From Deltaproteobacteria bacterium (GTDB lineage: Bacteria > Desulfobacterota > Desulfobaccia > Desulfobaccales > 0-14-0-80-60-11): 38,659 nucleotides of DNA. A program made the translations under genes and the position numbers. Each line of letters begins with the position of its first letter. The stretch's first letter is position 1. The notes beneath the pieces are model-generated. The model saw nothing but the letters and a program-made list of their open reading frames with translations. It ran no database searches and was not told the DNA's origin. This document shows, piece by piece, positions 1 through 7,197 of this stretch. The stretch lies in contig VGSQ01000018.1 of the NCBI GenBank assembly GCA_016874975.1, positions 1 to 38,659 of the forward strand. The letters are read 5' to 3'.

Positions 1-128
1 CGGTGCTCCCCCTTCGAGAATACGACATAAACTCTCTGATTCTTGTGGTTCAGGGGATTCAAATGAGGAATTATCGCTCCTATCTCTCCCATCGGCATAG
101 AAAATTATCAGATATGTCGTTGTAGGGT

Positions 129-456
129 TAAGCGGCGCCACCCCGGCCGGTTTATGGCGAGGTTTGCGCCGTATCTGGGGCCGCAGGAGCCCCTCCTGCT
201 TCCAAAGCCGATACACTCGCTTGGGGTTGATCACCTCCCCGGCCCGCACCAGCAGCGCCCAAGCCCGGCGATAACCATAGCGTGGGTGTTTCCGGGCGAT
301 CTCCCGCAACCGCTCTTTTAAAGGGCCGTCGTCCCTGGGATGGGCTACATATCGGTAACTGGACCAGCCGATCTTGAGCAGCGCACCGCCGCGTCGTGGC
401 GAAACCTGGAAGCCGTGGAGGAAGCGCACGGCCTCCCGACGCGGCGGTGCGCGCAC
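129..456 (-). pseudogene. IS3-family transposase OrfB, N-terminal fragment
   Basis: Frame -1 relative to OrfA. It encodes the OrfB N-terminus: a REAVRFL segment, then an HTH_21-type segment with LKERLREIARKHPRYGYRR and NPKRVYRLWKQEGL. Similarity stops near position 128, about 110 residues into a protein that is usually near 280, so the rve integrase domain with its D-D-E triad is missing. The frame itself stays open to the window edge, but with composition unlike a transposase. It is a dead fragment of the element described at 1-755. Confidence 0.75.
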
Positions 457-722
457 CACTTTTTTGCCAGGAGTTCCTTCAGGGCGTCGATCTCCAGATC
501 GCGCTCCGCCAACAAGCGCTTGAGCCTGGCCGTTTCCCGCTCCAGCTCCCGCATCCGCCTGACTTCAGAGACTTGCAGGCCTCCAAACTTCCGGCGCCAG
601 CGGTAAAAGGATTGCTCCGACACCCCCTGCACCCGGCAGATCTCGCCGATGGTCTGCTCACCCCGCTCCGCTTGCCGCAAAATCCCGATGACCTGCTCTT
701 CCGTAAACCGCTTCTTCTTCAT
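345..722 (-). CDS. IS3-family transposase OrfA
   Basis: Helix-turn-helix OrfA protein of an IS3-family element that binds the element ends. Residues 1-55 form the HTH (KKKRFTEEQVIGILRQAE, then a SEQSFYRWRRKFGG motif) and residues 56-90 form a leucine-zipper-like helix ending in ELLAKKW, typical of the IS407 group. A slippery A6G heptamer (459-465, minus strand) at the LAKKW codons is where a -1 ribosomal shift would join OrfA to OrfB. Residues after AKKW are out-of-frame readthrough and carry no conserved signal. Start ATG at 722 has AAGGAG 8-13 nt upstream. Confidence 0.85.
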   Translation of the reverse strand: MKKKRFTEEQVIGILRQAERGEQTIGEICRVQGVSEQSFYRWRRKFGGLQVSEVRRMRELERETARLKRLLAERDLEIDALKELLAKKWCAHRRVGRPCASSTASRFRHDAAVRCSRSAGPVTDM

Positions 723-755
723 CCCGAATCTCCTTGGGTTCAGGAGATTCTAACA

Positions 756-1230
756 TTTCTGCCGGGCTAGTTTCCGGGGAGCAGGCCATTTGGCCCACCC
801 ATAAATTATGAAAAGTTAAGCATGGTTACGGTGCCAAGTGCGCACCCTAACAAAACTTTTCGAAGCAGTTATTCATGAGCCTTCGGCTCACTCGCAAAGC
901 ATGAAAAGTTCTCCCCCTCACCCCCGCCCCCTCCCCCATTGGGGGAGAGGGGGATAAGGAACTTTTCATAGCAGCAGTCCCTCATGGGCCGCCGGCCCAC
1001 CCATAACACATGAAAAAGGCGGTGGGGCGGGCGTCTCTGCCCGCCGCCTTTGTCTTTGGTGGCGCAGGCTTCCAGCCTGTGCGGCGCACCGGCAAGATGC
1101 CGGCGCCACCAAGAACTTTTCAAGACAGTTACTCATGGGCCTTGGGCTCACCCATAAATTATGAAAAGTTAAGCATGGTTACGGTGCGCAGTGCGCACCC
1201 TAACAAAACTTTTCGAAGCAGGGAAAAATT
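756..1230. repeat. Intergenic block of dispersed repeats with two 73-bp direct copies
   Basis: No gene is supported here. A 73-bp unit occurs at 796-868 and 1149-1221, differing at only a few bases. It is bounded by GAAAAGTT and AACTTTTC, which can pair. A degenerate unit (CATGGGCC..GGCTCACCCATAA..ATGAAAA) recurs four times, near 781, 869, 976 and 1130. Inside are a C/G-rich hairpin bracketed by GAAAAGTTC/GAACTTTTC (903-967), a GGCGGGC hairpin (1026-1045), a GGTGGCGCAGGCTTCCAGCC unit (1058-1083) and a GCACCGGCAAGATGCCGG unit (1086-1103) that reappear elsewhere in the window. Confidence 0.7.
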
Positions 1231-1242
1231 TTGGGTCTATAC

Positions 1243-1290
1243 TTGACAAAAATAATATAGATTAATATTTATATAATATGGCTTATATTA
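1243..1290 (+). promoter_or_regulatory. Candidate promoter and operator of the sulfur operon
   Basis: This is an AT-rich patch in GC-rich surroundings. TTGACA (1243-1248) is a consensus -35. The best -10 string, TATAAT (1272-1277), is 23 bp away, too far for a normal pair, so the -10 may be a weaker AT box near 1266. An inverted repeat TAATAT-GGCTT-ATATTA (1274-1290) overlaps this region just ahead of the ribosome binding site AAGGAGG (1297-1303). Because the operon encodes its own Rrf2-type regulator, the inverted repeat is a plausible operator; that link is inference. Confidence 0.4.
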
Positions 1291-1311
1291 ACAGACAAGG
1301 AGGAAGGGGGC

Positions 1312-1566
1312 TTGAGGTTCCTGACAGACTGTAAGGCCGACGCCACGGCCGACCTGGTATATCGGGTGTGCCCCATGCATCTTCTGGAACCCGCCGAGTT
1401 CCTGCGGGATTTGCATACGGGGCAGGTGCTGGAGATTTTGACCGACTATGACGGCGCCCTGGAGGACATTCCGGCCTGGTGCGCCAAACACGGTCAGGAG
1501 TTTGTGGGCCTCTGCGAGGAAAACGACGACGAGGTTTTCAAGCTCTACATCAGGAAGTTGCACTGA
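1312..1566 (+). CDS. TusA/SirA-family sulfur-carrier-like protein
   Basis: 84 residues, the usual TusA length. TusA proteins carry sulfur as a persulfide on the Cys of a CPxP motif. Here the motif reads VCPMHLLE, so the Cys is kept (Cys20) but the second Pro is His. The rest fits the fold: LxxLxTGQVLEILTDYDGALEDIPAWC, then GQEFVGL and a final FKLYIRKLH strand. The TTG start at 1312 is chosen because a strong AAGGAGG lies 8 nt upstream and the family alignment starts there. It is the first gene of the operon, 8 bp before the NifS-like gene, which suggests it relays sulfur to or from the operon's other Cys or Sec proteins. The function is inferred from family and context. Confidence 0.8.
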   Translation: MRFLTDCKADATADLVYRVCPMHLLEPAEFLRDLHTGQVLEILTDYDGALEDIPAWCAKHGQEFVGLCEENDDEVFKLYIRKLH

Positions 1567-1574
1567 GGTCCGTC

Positions 1575-2768
1575 ATGACACCCGGTTATTTTGACCACGC
1601 GGCAGCCACCCCGGTCCGGCCGGAGGTGTTGACCGCGATGCTGCCGTACTTCACCGAGCGCTTCGGCAATCCCTCCGCGGTGTATGATCTGGGGTCCGCC
1701 ATCAAAGACCTCATGGAAGTCCATCGGGCCAAGGTGGCCGGCCTGATCGGCGCCTCTCCGGAGGGCATCGTCTTCACTTCTTCCGGTGCAGAAGCCAACA
1801 ACCTGGCCATCAAAGGCGCGGCTCTGGCGCATCTCAAGAAGGGCCGCCACCTTATCGTCTCCGCCATCGAGCACCACTCGGTACTGAATGCGGCCCGTTA
1901 TCTCGAAAAGTTTCACGATTTTGAGGTCACCTTTCTGCCGGTCGACCGCCGCGGCCAGTTGGACCCGGAGCGGTTGCGGCGGGCCCTGACCCCGGCCACG
2001 GTCATCGTCTCCATCCAGCATGCCAGCAACGAAATCGGCACAGTGCAGCGCCTTGCCGAGCTGGCCGCTGTCTGCCGGGAGGCCGGGGTGTTGTTCCATA
2101 GCGACGCAGTCGCCAGCATAGGGCAGCTCCCCGTCCAGGTAAAGGAACTGGGCGTCGATCTTCTCAGCCTCGCCGGTCCGGCCCTGGGTGCGCCCAAGGG
2201 CGTCGGCGCCCTTTACTTCCGCCGGGGTCTGCGCCTGGTGCCCCAGATTCACAGCGGCATCCAGGAGAACGGCCGCAGGGGCGGCACCGAAAACGTCCCC
2301 GGCATCGTTGGCCTGGGCGTGGCCGCCGAGCTGGCCCGGCGGGAATTGCCGGAGAAAGCCGCCTATCTGAAGGCCTTGCGGGACCGCCTGGCGGCCGGGG
2401 TCAGGGAACTGATCCCCCACACCCTTTGCACCGGCCACCCGGAGGAGCGCCTGCCGGGCCACGCAAGCTTCTGCTTCGAGGGCATCGAAGGTGAGGCCCT
2501 GGTCTTCCTGTTGAACCGCCAGGGGATTTACGCCAACACGGGTTCGGCTTGCGCCAGCAAGGCCCTTAAGGTTTCCCCCACCTTGTGCGCCCTGGGGATT
2601 TCTCCGGACCTGGCTCAAGGTTCGCTGGTGTTTACCTTGAGTTGCGGCAACCGGGCCGAAGAAGTGGACCAGGTCCTGGCGGAGTTGCCCCGGGCGGTGG
2701 AGAAACTGCGCTCCTTCTCCCCGGTGTGGCGCAAGAAAACGGCGGCCTTCTCCGGAGGATCGGCATGA
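1575..2768 (+). CDS. NifS/IscS-like cysteine desulfurase homologue lacking the PLP lysine
   Basis: 397 residues, full length for a class-V aminotransferase-fold desulfurase. Recognisable parts: SSGAEANN, His100 of EHHSVL that would stack on PLP, NEIGTVQ, Asp177 of the HxDA motif, and the mobile-loop Cys326 in GSACAS. The segment that should read SxSGHKxxGPKG instead reads SLAGPALGAPKG (198-209): Ser to Ala at 200, His to Pro at 202, Lys to Ala at 203. The Gln after HSDA is Ala180. Without Lys203 no internal aldimine can form, so ordinary desulfurase activity is unlikely. A. fulgidus IscS also lacks this Lys and was reported inactive, acting instead as a Cys ligand donor to the cluster on IscU. 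The ATG at 1575 follows the TusA-like gene by 8 bp; the stop overlaps the Rrf2 start by 4 bp. Confidence 0.9.
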   Translation: MTPGYFDHAAATPVRPEVLTAMLPYFTERFGNPSAVYDLGSAIKDLMEVHRAKVAGLIGASPEGIVFTSSGAEANNLAIKGAALAHLKKGRHLIVSAIEHHSVLNAARYLEKFHDFEVTFLPVDRRGQLDPERLRRALTPATVIVSIQHASNEIGTVQRLAELAAVCREAGVLFHSDAVASIGQLPVQVKELGVDLLSLAGPALGAPKGVGALYFRRGLRLVPQIHSGIQENGRRGGTENVPGIVGLGVAAELARRELPEKAAYLKALRDRLAAGVRELIPHTLCTGHPEERLPGHASFCFEGIEGEALVFLLNRQGIYANTGSACASKALKVSPTLCALGISPDLAQGSLVFTLSCGNRAEEVDQVLAELPRAVEKLRSFSPVWRKKTAAFSGGSA

Positions 2769-3205
2769 GGCTGTCCACCCGCAGCCGGTACGGCGCCCGC
2801 CTCATGCTGGATATGGCCCAGCATTATAATCAGGGGCCCATCCAGTTGGGGGACATCGCCAAGCGCCAGGACGTTTCCGTGAAGTATCTGGAGCAGATCA
2901 TCATTCCCTTGAAGAAGGCCAAATATGTGGACAGCGTGCGCGGGCCCAGGGGCGGCCACAGCCTCGCCCGGCCTCCGGCAGAGATCTCCCTGGGGGAGAT
3001 CGTGGCTCTCCTGGAGGAGGGGACCAGCCTGGTGGAATGCGTGGACGACGCGGGGGTGTGCCGGCGCGCCGAGATGTGCCCCACCCGCGTCGTCTGGAAA
3101 GAAGTCTCCGAAGCCATCTTTGAGCGGCTCCGGTCCATCACCCTGGCCGACCTGGTAGAGAAAGCCAGGGCCATGAACCATGAGGAGTTGAGACATGTAC
3201 TCTGA
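2765..3205 (+). CDS. Rrf2-family transcriptional regulator with a three-Cys cluster motif
   Basis: 146 residues, the normal Rrf2/IscR size. An N-terminal winged helix (residues 1-65, STRSRYGARLMLDMA, then VSVKYLEQII and RGPRGGHSLARP) binds DNA. Cys92, Cys99 and Cys105 (spacing x6, x5) match the cluster-binding cysteines of IscR-type proteins, suggesting control by Fe-S status. It overlaps the NifS-like stop by 4 bp (ATGA) and the iscU start by 11 bp, so it is co-transcribed and probably autoregulates the operon. Whether it acts as an IscR-type repressor or on another target cannot be read from the sequence. Confidence 0.92.
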   Translation: MRLSTRSRYGARLMLDMAQHYNQGPIQLGDIAKRQDVSVKYLEQIIIPLKKAKYVDSVRGPRGGHSLARPPAEISLGEIVALLEEGTSLVECVDDAGVCRRAEMCPTRVVWKEVSEAIFERLRSITLADLVEKARAMNHEELRHVL

Positions 3206-3590
3206 GGTCGTGCTGGAGCATTTCAACAATCCGCACCACGCCGGGGTCATCGAAGACGCGGACGGCGTCGGCGAAGTGGGCAACCCCACCTGCGGCGACA
3301 TGATGACCTTTTACATCAAGGTCAGAGATGATGTCATCGAAGACATCAAGTTCCAGACCTTCGGCTGCGTGGCGGCCATCGCGGTTTCCAGTATGGTCAG
3401 TGACCTGGCCAAAGGCAAGAGTCTGGCCGAGGCCCGGAAGATCACCAAAAAGGCGGTGGCCGAGGCTTTGGGGGGCCTGCCTGCCAACAAGATGCACTGC
3501 TCCAACCTGGGGGCCGACGCCCTGGCCCTGGCCATTGACAATTATCAGGAAAAGCAGGCGGCGCGCCGCCCGGAACATTCCCCCCAGTGA
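3195..3590 (+). CDS. iscU: IscU/NifU-N-type Fe-S cluster scaffold
   Basis: 131 residues, the IscU length. The scaffold on which [2Fe-2S] clusters are built. The three ligand Cys are present: Cys33 with Asp35 in NPTCGD, Cys58 in TFGCVAA, and Cys102 in KMHCSNL. The usual GCGSAIAS is GCVAAIAV here, a modest deviation. There is no hscA/hscB/fdx neighbourhood and no NifU C-terminal domain. It sits directly after the Rrf2 gene and pairs with the PLP-less NifS-like protein, the same pairing as in A. fulgidus, where sulfide may supply the sulfur. Confidence 0.92.
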   Translation: MYSEVVLEHFNNPHHAGVIEDADGVGEVGNPTCGDMMTFYIKVRDDVIEDIKFQTFGCVAAIAVSSMVSDLAKGKSLAEARKITKKAVAEALGGLPANKMHCSNLGADALALAIDNYQEKQAARRPEHSPQ

Positions 3591-3606
3591 AAGGAAAAAT
3601 CAGACC

Positions 3607-4197
3607 ATGAGCGCCCTCACCCTTCAGCCGGCTTCGGCCCCGGCGGCGATTGCGGCCGCCGGACCCCGTCCTTCCTTCTTGGAGGAGGTCAGGGAACGGA
3701 GCGGCACCGAGTTCAGCCTCTGTTATCAGTGTCAAGCCTGCGCCAACGGCTGCCCCTTTGTGTCGGCCATGGATTATCGGCCTAATCAGGTATTGCGGCT
3801 GGTGCAGTTCGGAATGCGGGAGGAAGTCTTACAGTGCAAGACCATCTGGGTCTGCGTGGGTTGCCACACCTGCTCCAGCCAGTGCCCCATGGCCATCGAC
3901 CTCGCCGCACTCATGGACACCCTGCGCCTCCTGGCCGTGGAGCAAGGCGTCCCCGTCGGCAAACCCAACATCATCGACTTTCACGAAGAAGTGCTCCGCT
4001 CCCTGGAGAAATACGGCCGGGCCCACAAGCTGGGCATCATGCTGGGCTACAAACGGCAAACCGGCGGCTGGCTGCAGGACCTGGACGTGGGCCTGAAAAT
4101 GCTGGCCAAACGGAAGCTGGAACTGTTCCCCTCCCGGGTCAAGGCCGGCGGGGAAATCGCCGACCTCTTTCGCTGTTATTGGAGGGAATCACGATGA
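3607..4197 (+). CDS. HdrC-like two [4Fe-4S] electron-transfer subunit
   Basis: 196 residues. Two ferredoxin-type motifs: CYQCQACANGCP (39-50) and CVGCHTCSSQCP (83-94), arranged as in heterodisulfide reductase subunit C. A helical C-terminus follows (residues 110-196), with no membrane segment. Its stop overlaps the HdrB-like start by 4 bp, so the two should form an HdrBC pair. In methanogens HdrBC reduces CoM-S-S-CoB; in bacteria lacking those cofactors homologues act in sulfur and flavin electron transfer. No HdrA is present in the window, so the electron donor may be the adjacent SQR-like flavoprotein; this is inference. The first 30 residues are low-complexity and the true start could be slightly downstream. 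Confidence 0.9.
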   Translation: MSALTLQPASAPAAIAAAGPRPSFLEEVRERSGTEFSLCYQCQACANGCPFVSAMDYRPNQVLRLVQFGMREEVLQCKTIWVCVGCHTCSSQCPMAIDLAALMDTLRLLAVEQGVPVGKPNIIDFHEEVLRSLEKYGRAHKLGIMLGYKRQTGGWLQDLDVGLKMLAKRKLELFPSRVKAGGEIADLFRCYWRESR

Positions 4198-5063
4198 ACA
4201 AGCGGCAGAACGGCTATCCGGAGATGGATTTTTCCTATTTCCCGGGCTGCTCCCTGGCCACCACGGCGGCGGAAAGCAATCAGTCCCTGATGCAGGCGGC
4301 GCAGGCCATGGGCTTCAACCTCCTGGAGCTGCCGGACTGGAACTGTTGCGGCTCGTCTTCGGCCCAGACCATGTGCCGGAACCTGAGCCTGGGGATGGCG
4401 GCCCGGAACCTCTCCCTGGCCCCGCCCGACCGGCCTCTGGTGGCCATGTGCCCCCGCTGCCTCCACTATCTGCGCTCGGCCCAAAAATGCCTGCAGCAGG
4501 CCCCCCTGACCCGACGGGAGCTGGAAGAGCGCTGGGGACGGCCCATCAATGTGGAGGGGGAAGTCATCCACTTCATGGAGGTGCTGGTGCGCCACGGCCT
4601 GGACCGGCTGCAAGCCGGCGCCCGGCGGAGCCTGAAGGGCCTGAGATTCGTTCCCTACTACGGCTGCACCCTGTTCCGGCCGCCGCGCCTGAAAAATGAA
4701 TCCTATTTTGAAGGGGAAATGGAGAACATCCTGGCCTCTCTGGGGGCGGAACCCATTACTCATGCCCTGATGTACCGCTGTTGCGGCTCCTTCCTGTCCG
4801 CCACCGACCCGGAGATCGTCACCCCCCTGGTGAATGAGATCATCGACAGCGCCGCGGCCGCCGGGGCGGACTGCCTGGTCACCGCCTGCGCCATGTGCCA
4901 GCTTAACCTGGAAATTCGCCGCACCGGCAAGACCAGGATTCCCGTGCTCCACTTCTCCGAGACCCTGGCCCTGGCCCTCGGCGCCGACGATTATGAGAAA
5001 TGGTTCGTGCGTCACATCGTGGACCCCCGGCCGATCATCACAAAGCTGGTCCAGGCGGCTTGA
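4194..5063 (+). CDS. HdrB-like protein with two CCG domains
   Basis: 289 residues, the size of heterodisulfide reductase subunit B. Two CCG domains are complete: Cys19, Cys51-Cys52, Cys86 and Cys89 in the first; Cys158, Cys196-Cys197, Cys232 and Cys235 in the second. In HdrB these bind two non-cubane [4Fe-4S] clusters that cleave a disulfide. The natural substrate here is unknown; a protein or small-molecule persulfide or disulfide would fit the operon. It overlaps the HdrC-like stop by 4 bp and is followed after 67 bp by the SQR-like gene. Confidence 0.92.
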   Translation: MNKRQNGYPEMDFSYFPGCSLATTAAESNQSLMQAAQAMGFNLLELPDWNCCGSSSAQTMCRNLSLGMAARNLSLAPPDRPLVAMCPRCLHYLRSAQKCLQQAPLTRRELEERWGRPINVEGEVIHFMEVLVRHGLDRLQAGARRSLKGLRFVPYYGCTLFRPPRLKNESYFEGEMENILASLGAEPITHALMYRCCGSFLSATDPEIVTPLVNEIIDSAAAAGADCLVTACAMCQLNLEIRRTGKTRIPVLHFSETLALALGADDYEKWFVRHIVDPRPIITKLVQAA

Positions 5064-5130
5064 AAGCCGCCGCCATGCATTACGAAAGGCAGACGGTTGC
5101 CGGACACGCCAAAATTGAGGGAACCTGGTC

Positions 5131-6405
5131 ATGAAGAAATTGGTCATTTTAGGACACGGCACGGGTGGCACCATTATCGCCACCAAGATGCGGGCCAGGC
5201 TGCCGGAGCGGGAGTGGGACATCACCGTCATTGACCGCGACTGGCAGCACCACTATCAGCCGGGGTGGATCTTCATCCCCTTCGGCATTTACACCAAGGA
5301 CGATTGCCTCAAACCCCGGAGCAAGTACGTCCCTGCCGGGGTCAACTTCGTCCTGGATGAGATCCTGGGGATTGACCCGGACAAGCGCCAGGTCAAGACC
5401 AGACAGGCCACCTTCGGCTATGACTGGCTGGTGGTGGCCACCGGCTGCGGCATCAACCCCGAGGAAGTGGAGGGCATGCTGGGGGAAGGCTGGGGCAAGG
5501 AAATCCACAATTTCTACACCCTGGAAGGGGCCCTGGCCCTGTATGAGAAAATGAAATATTTCCATAAGGGCCGGGTGGTGGTGAACATCGCCGAGCTGCC
5601 CTTCAAATGCCCGGTGGCCCCCCTGGAATTCTGCTTCATGTCGGACTGGTTCTTCGACGTCCGCGGCGTCCGGAAAAACATCGACATTGAGCTGGTGACA
5701 CCGCTGCCGGGGGCCTTCACCAAGCCCCAGGCCTCGGCCATGCTGGGGCAGCTGGCGGAGGAGAAAAACGTCCAGGTCACCCCCAACTTCCAGATCGCCG
5801 GGGTGGACGCGGGCCGCAGGATCATCAGCTCCTACGACGGCCGGGAGGTGAATTACGACCTGCTGGTAACCATCCCGCCCAATTTCGGGGCTCAGTGCAT
5901 CAGGGACAGCGAGATGGGCGACCCCATGGGCTACGTGGACACGGACCACCACACTCTCAAGGCCAGGAACTTCGAGCGGGTCTACATCATCGGCGACGCC
6001 ACCAACCTCCCCACCTCCAAAGCCGGGGCCGTGGCCCACTACGAGGCCGACGTGGTGGCGGACAACCTGGTCCGGGAGATCGACGGCCAGCCACCCTGGC
6101 CCAACTACGACGGCCACGCCACCTGAATTGTGGTGACCGGTTACGAGAAGGGGTCCCTTCTCGACTTCAACTACAAAGTGGAGCCGCTGCCGGGCAAGTT
6201 TCCCTTCCCGGGCCTCGGCCCGTTCGACCTCTTGGGAAACAGTTTCAGCAATTATATCGCCAAGATGATGTTCCGGTGGGTGTACTTTAATCTTATGCTC
6301 AAGGGGAGCCACCTGCCGCTGGAATCTCAGTTCGTCATGGCCGGCAAGGTGCGGGGCATTATTTCTCCCGATATCGAGATGCCCTTAAGGAGGAAGCGGA
6401 GATGA
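5131..6405 (+). CDS. SQR-like FAD oxidoreductase, probable selenoprotein (Sec332 at TGA 6124-6126)
   Basis: 424 residues if TGA 6124-6126 is read as selenocysteine. The two-dinucleotide-fold family of sulfide:quinone oxidoreductases and relatives: N-terminal GHGTGGT for FAD, VVATGCG near 102-107, Cys160 in PFKCPVAPLE, and YIIGDATNLPTSKAGAVAHY for the FAD pyrophosphate end. The TGA falls in YDGHAT-[TGA]-IVVTG, where relatives have GHANCFIETG; this C-terminal Cys acts with the Cys near 160 in sulfide oxidation. The same frame then runs 92 codons through FNYKVEPLPGKFPFPG and ends in ATGA overlap with the next gene. A GGUC-loop hairpin follows the TGA. A plain nonsense mutation is the alternative, but it would not explain the hairpin or the intact tail. 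No transmembrane helix; likely peripheral to the inner membrane. Confidence 0.88.
6144..6163 (+). promoter_or_regulatory. Bacterial SECIS element (UGA recoding hairpin)
   Basis: Perfect 8-bp stem CGAGAAGG / CCTTCTCG closed by the tetranucleotide GGTC (6152-6155). The loop begins 25 nt after the TGA, inside the 16-37 nt window accepted for bacterial SECIS elements. GGUC is the SelB-contacting loop sequence of E. coli fdhF. The hairpin lies within the coding sequence (codons for YEKGSLLD), as all bacterial SECIS elements do. Seen directly: stem, loop and spacing. Inferred: SelB binding. Confidence 0.85.
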
Positions 6406-7130
6406 ACGGCGAACAGCAGATCCTGGAACGGCTGGCCCGTATCGAGGAGAAGCTGGAGCAGTTCTCCGCCCGGACGGAGCAGCTGAAGGGAGTGGGCGAC
6501 GCGGTGGAGAGCCTCCAGGACCTTAGCCGGGACGTCTCCCTGTTGTCCTATCCGGCCGTCCGGCTCCTCACCGAAGAGCTGGGAGAGGTGGAGACGGGCT
6601 TCCAGTTGGAGGACATCTTTTTTCTCCTCAAGCGCGTGCTCCTGAACCTCCGGAACCTGGGCTGGGCCCTGGAGCAATTGGAGAACCTGGTGGATTGGTG
6701 GCGGGACCTGGAACCCATCCTGAAAATCGCCGTGCCCCACCTGATCGACAAACTGGAAGATCTGGACCAGAGGGGCATCTTCAAGGGCTACCAGGCCATG
6801 CTGCAAGGCTACGCCAAGATCGCCCAGGCCTACAGCCCGGAAGACATCGACGTTATTGCGGAGGGCATCGTCCGCATGCACGGCGTGGCCAGGAAGTTTT
6901 CCGAGCCGGCCTTCATCAATTTCATCGAGAAGCTCATGGACTTGCCGGGCCAGATGAGGCTCGCGGAAGCCAGGCCGGCGGGGCCGATCGGCCTCATGTG
7001 GCGGATGCGGAGCCCGGAGTGCCGGCAGGGGCTGGGGGTAATGCTCGAGCTCACCAAGGCTTTGGGAAAGCTGCAAAACGGCAACGGCCAGGCCGTGACC
7101 CCAGTGACAGAAGAAAGAGAAGCGCCATAA
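6402..7130 (+). CDS. DUF1641-family protein
   Basis: 242 residues, almost entirely helical. The N-terminus (1-35) is a coiled coil (ERLARIEEKLEQFSA). A DUF1641 block follows, ending in GLMWRMRSPECRQGLGVMLE and LTKALGKLQ. DUF1641 proteins occur next to SQR-like and Hdr-like genes in sulfur-metabolising bacteria and archaea; their biochemical role is not established. It starts at an ATGA overlap with the SQR-like gene, with AAGGAGG embedded in that gene's last codons, so the two are translationally coupled and probably interact. No cofactor motif is visible. Confidence 0.85.
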   Translation: MNGEQQILERLARIEEKLEQFSARTEQLKGVGDAVESLQDLSRDVSLLSYPAVRLLTEELGEVETGFQLEDIFFLLKRVLLNLRNLGWALEQLENLVDWWRDLEPILKIAVPHLIDKLEDLDQRGIFKGYQAMLQGYAKIAQAYSPEDIDVIAEGIVRMHGVARKFSEPAFINFIEKLMDLPGQMRLAEARPAGPIGLMWRMRSPECRQGLGVMLELTKALGKLQNGNGQAVTPVTEEREAP

Positions 7131-7197
7131 AGGGAGGCCCTCATGGCCCGGGGATGCACCTCTGGGAGACCTCCGGGTCCGCATCAGGACCTCAAGG

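Larger units (their letters stand above)
1..755 (-). mobile_element. Truncated IS3-family element (IS407-like group)
   Basis: The left end and orfA are intact. orfB is cut after about 110 codons, so the element has no catalytic DDE domain and cannot move by itself. The outer end is inferred at 755, where the minus strand begins TGTTAGAATC just before the orfA ribosome binding site; no right end or target duplication can be seen. A 9-bp inverted repeat with a 7-nt loop (726-750) covers the terminal region and the AGGAG of orfA. Sequence from about 1 to 128 shows no transposase similarity and is probably the DNA into which the element was broken. A weaker look-alike of the terminus (GAATCCCCTGAACC on the minus strand) lies near 46-60. 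Confidence 0.7.

Noticed and set aside
1479-1574. An upstream start that would lengthen the NifS-like protein by 32 residues
   Set aside because: That stretch overlaps the TusA-like gene in another frame and has no similarity to the family, which begins at YFDHAAATP.
6130-6405. A separate 91-codon gene starting at GTG 6130 after the SQR-like stop
   Set aside because: It is in the same frame as the SQR-like gene, has no ribosome binding site, and encodes the family's usual C-terminus. Readthrough at the TGA explains it better.
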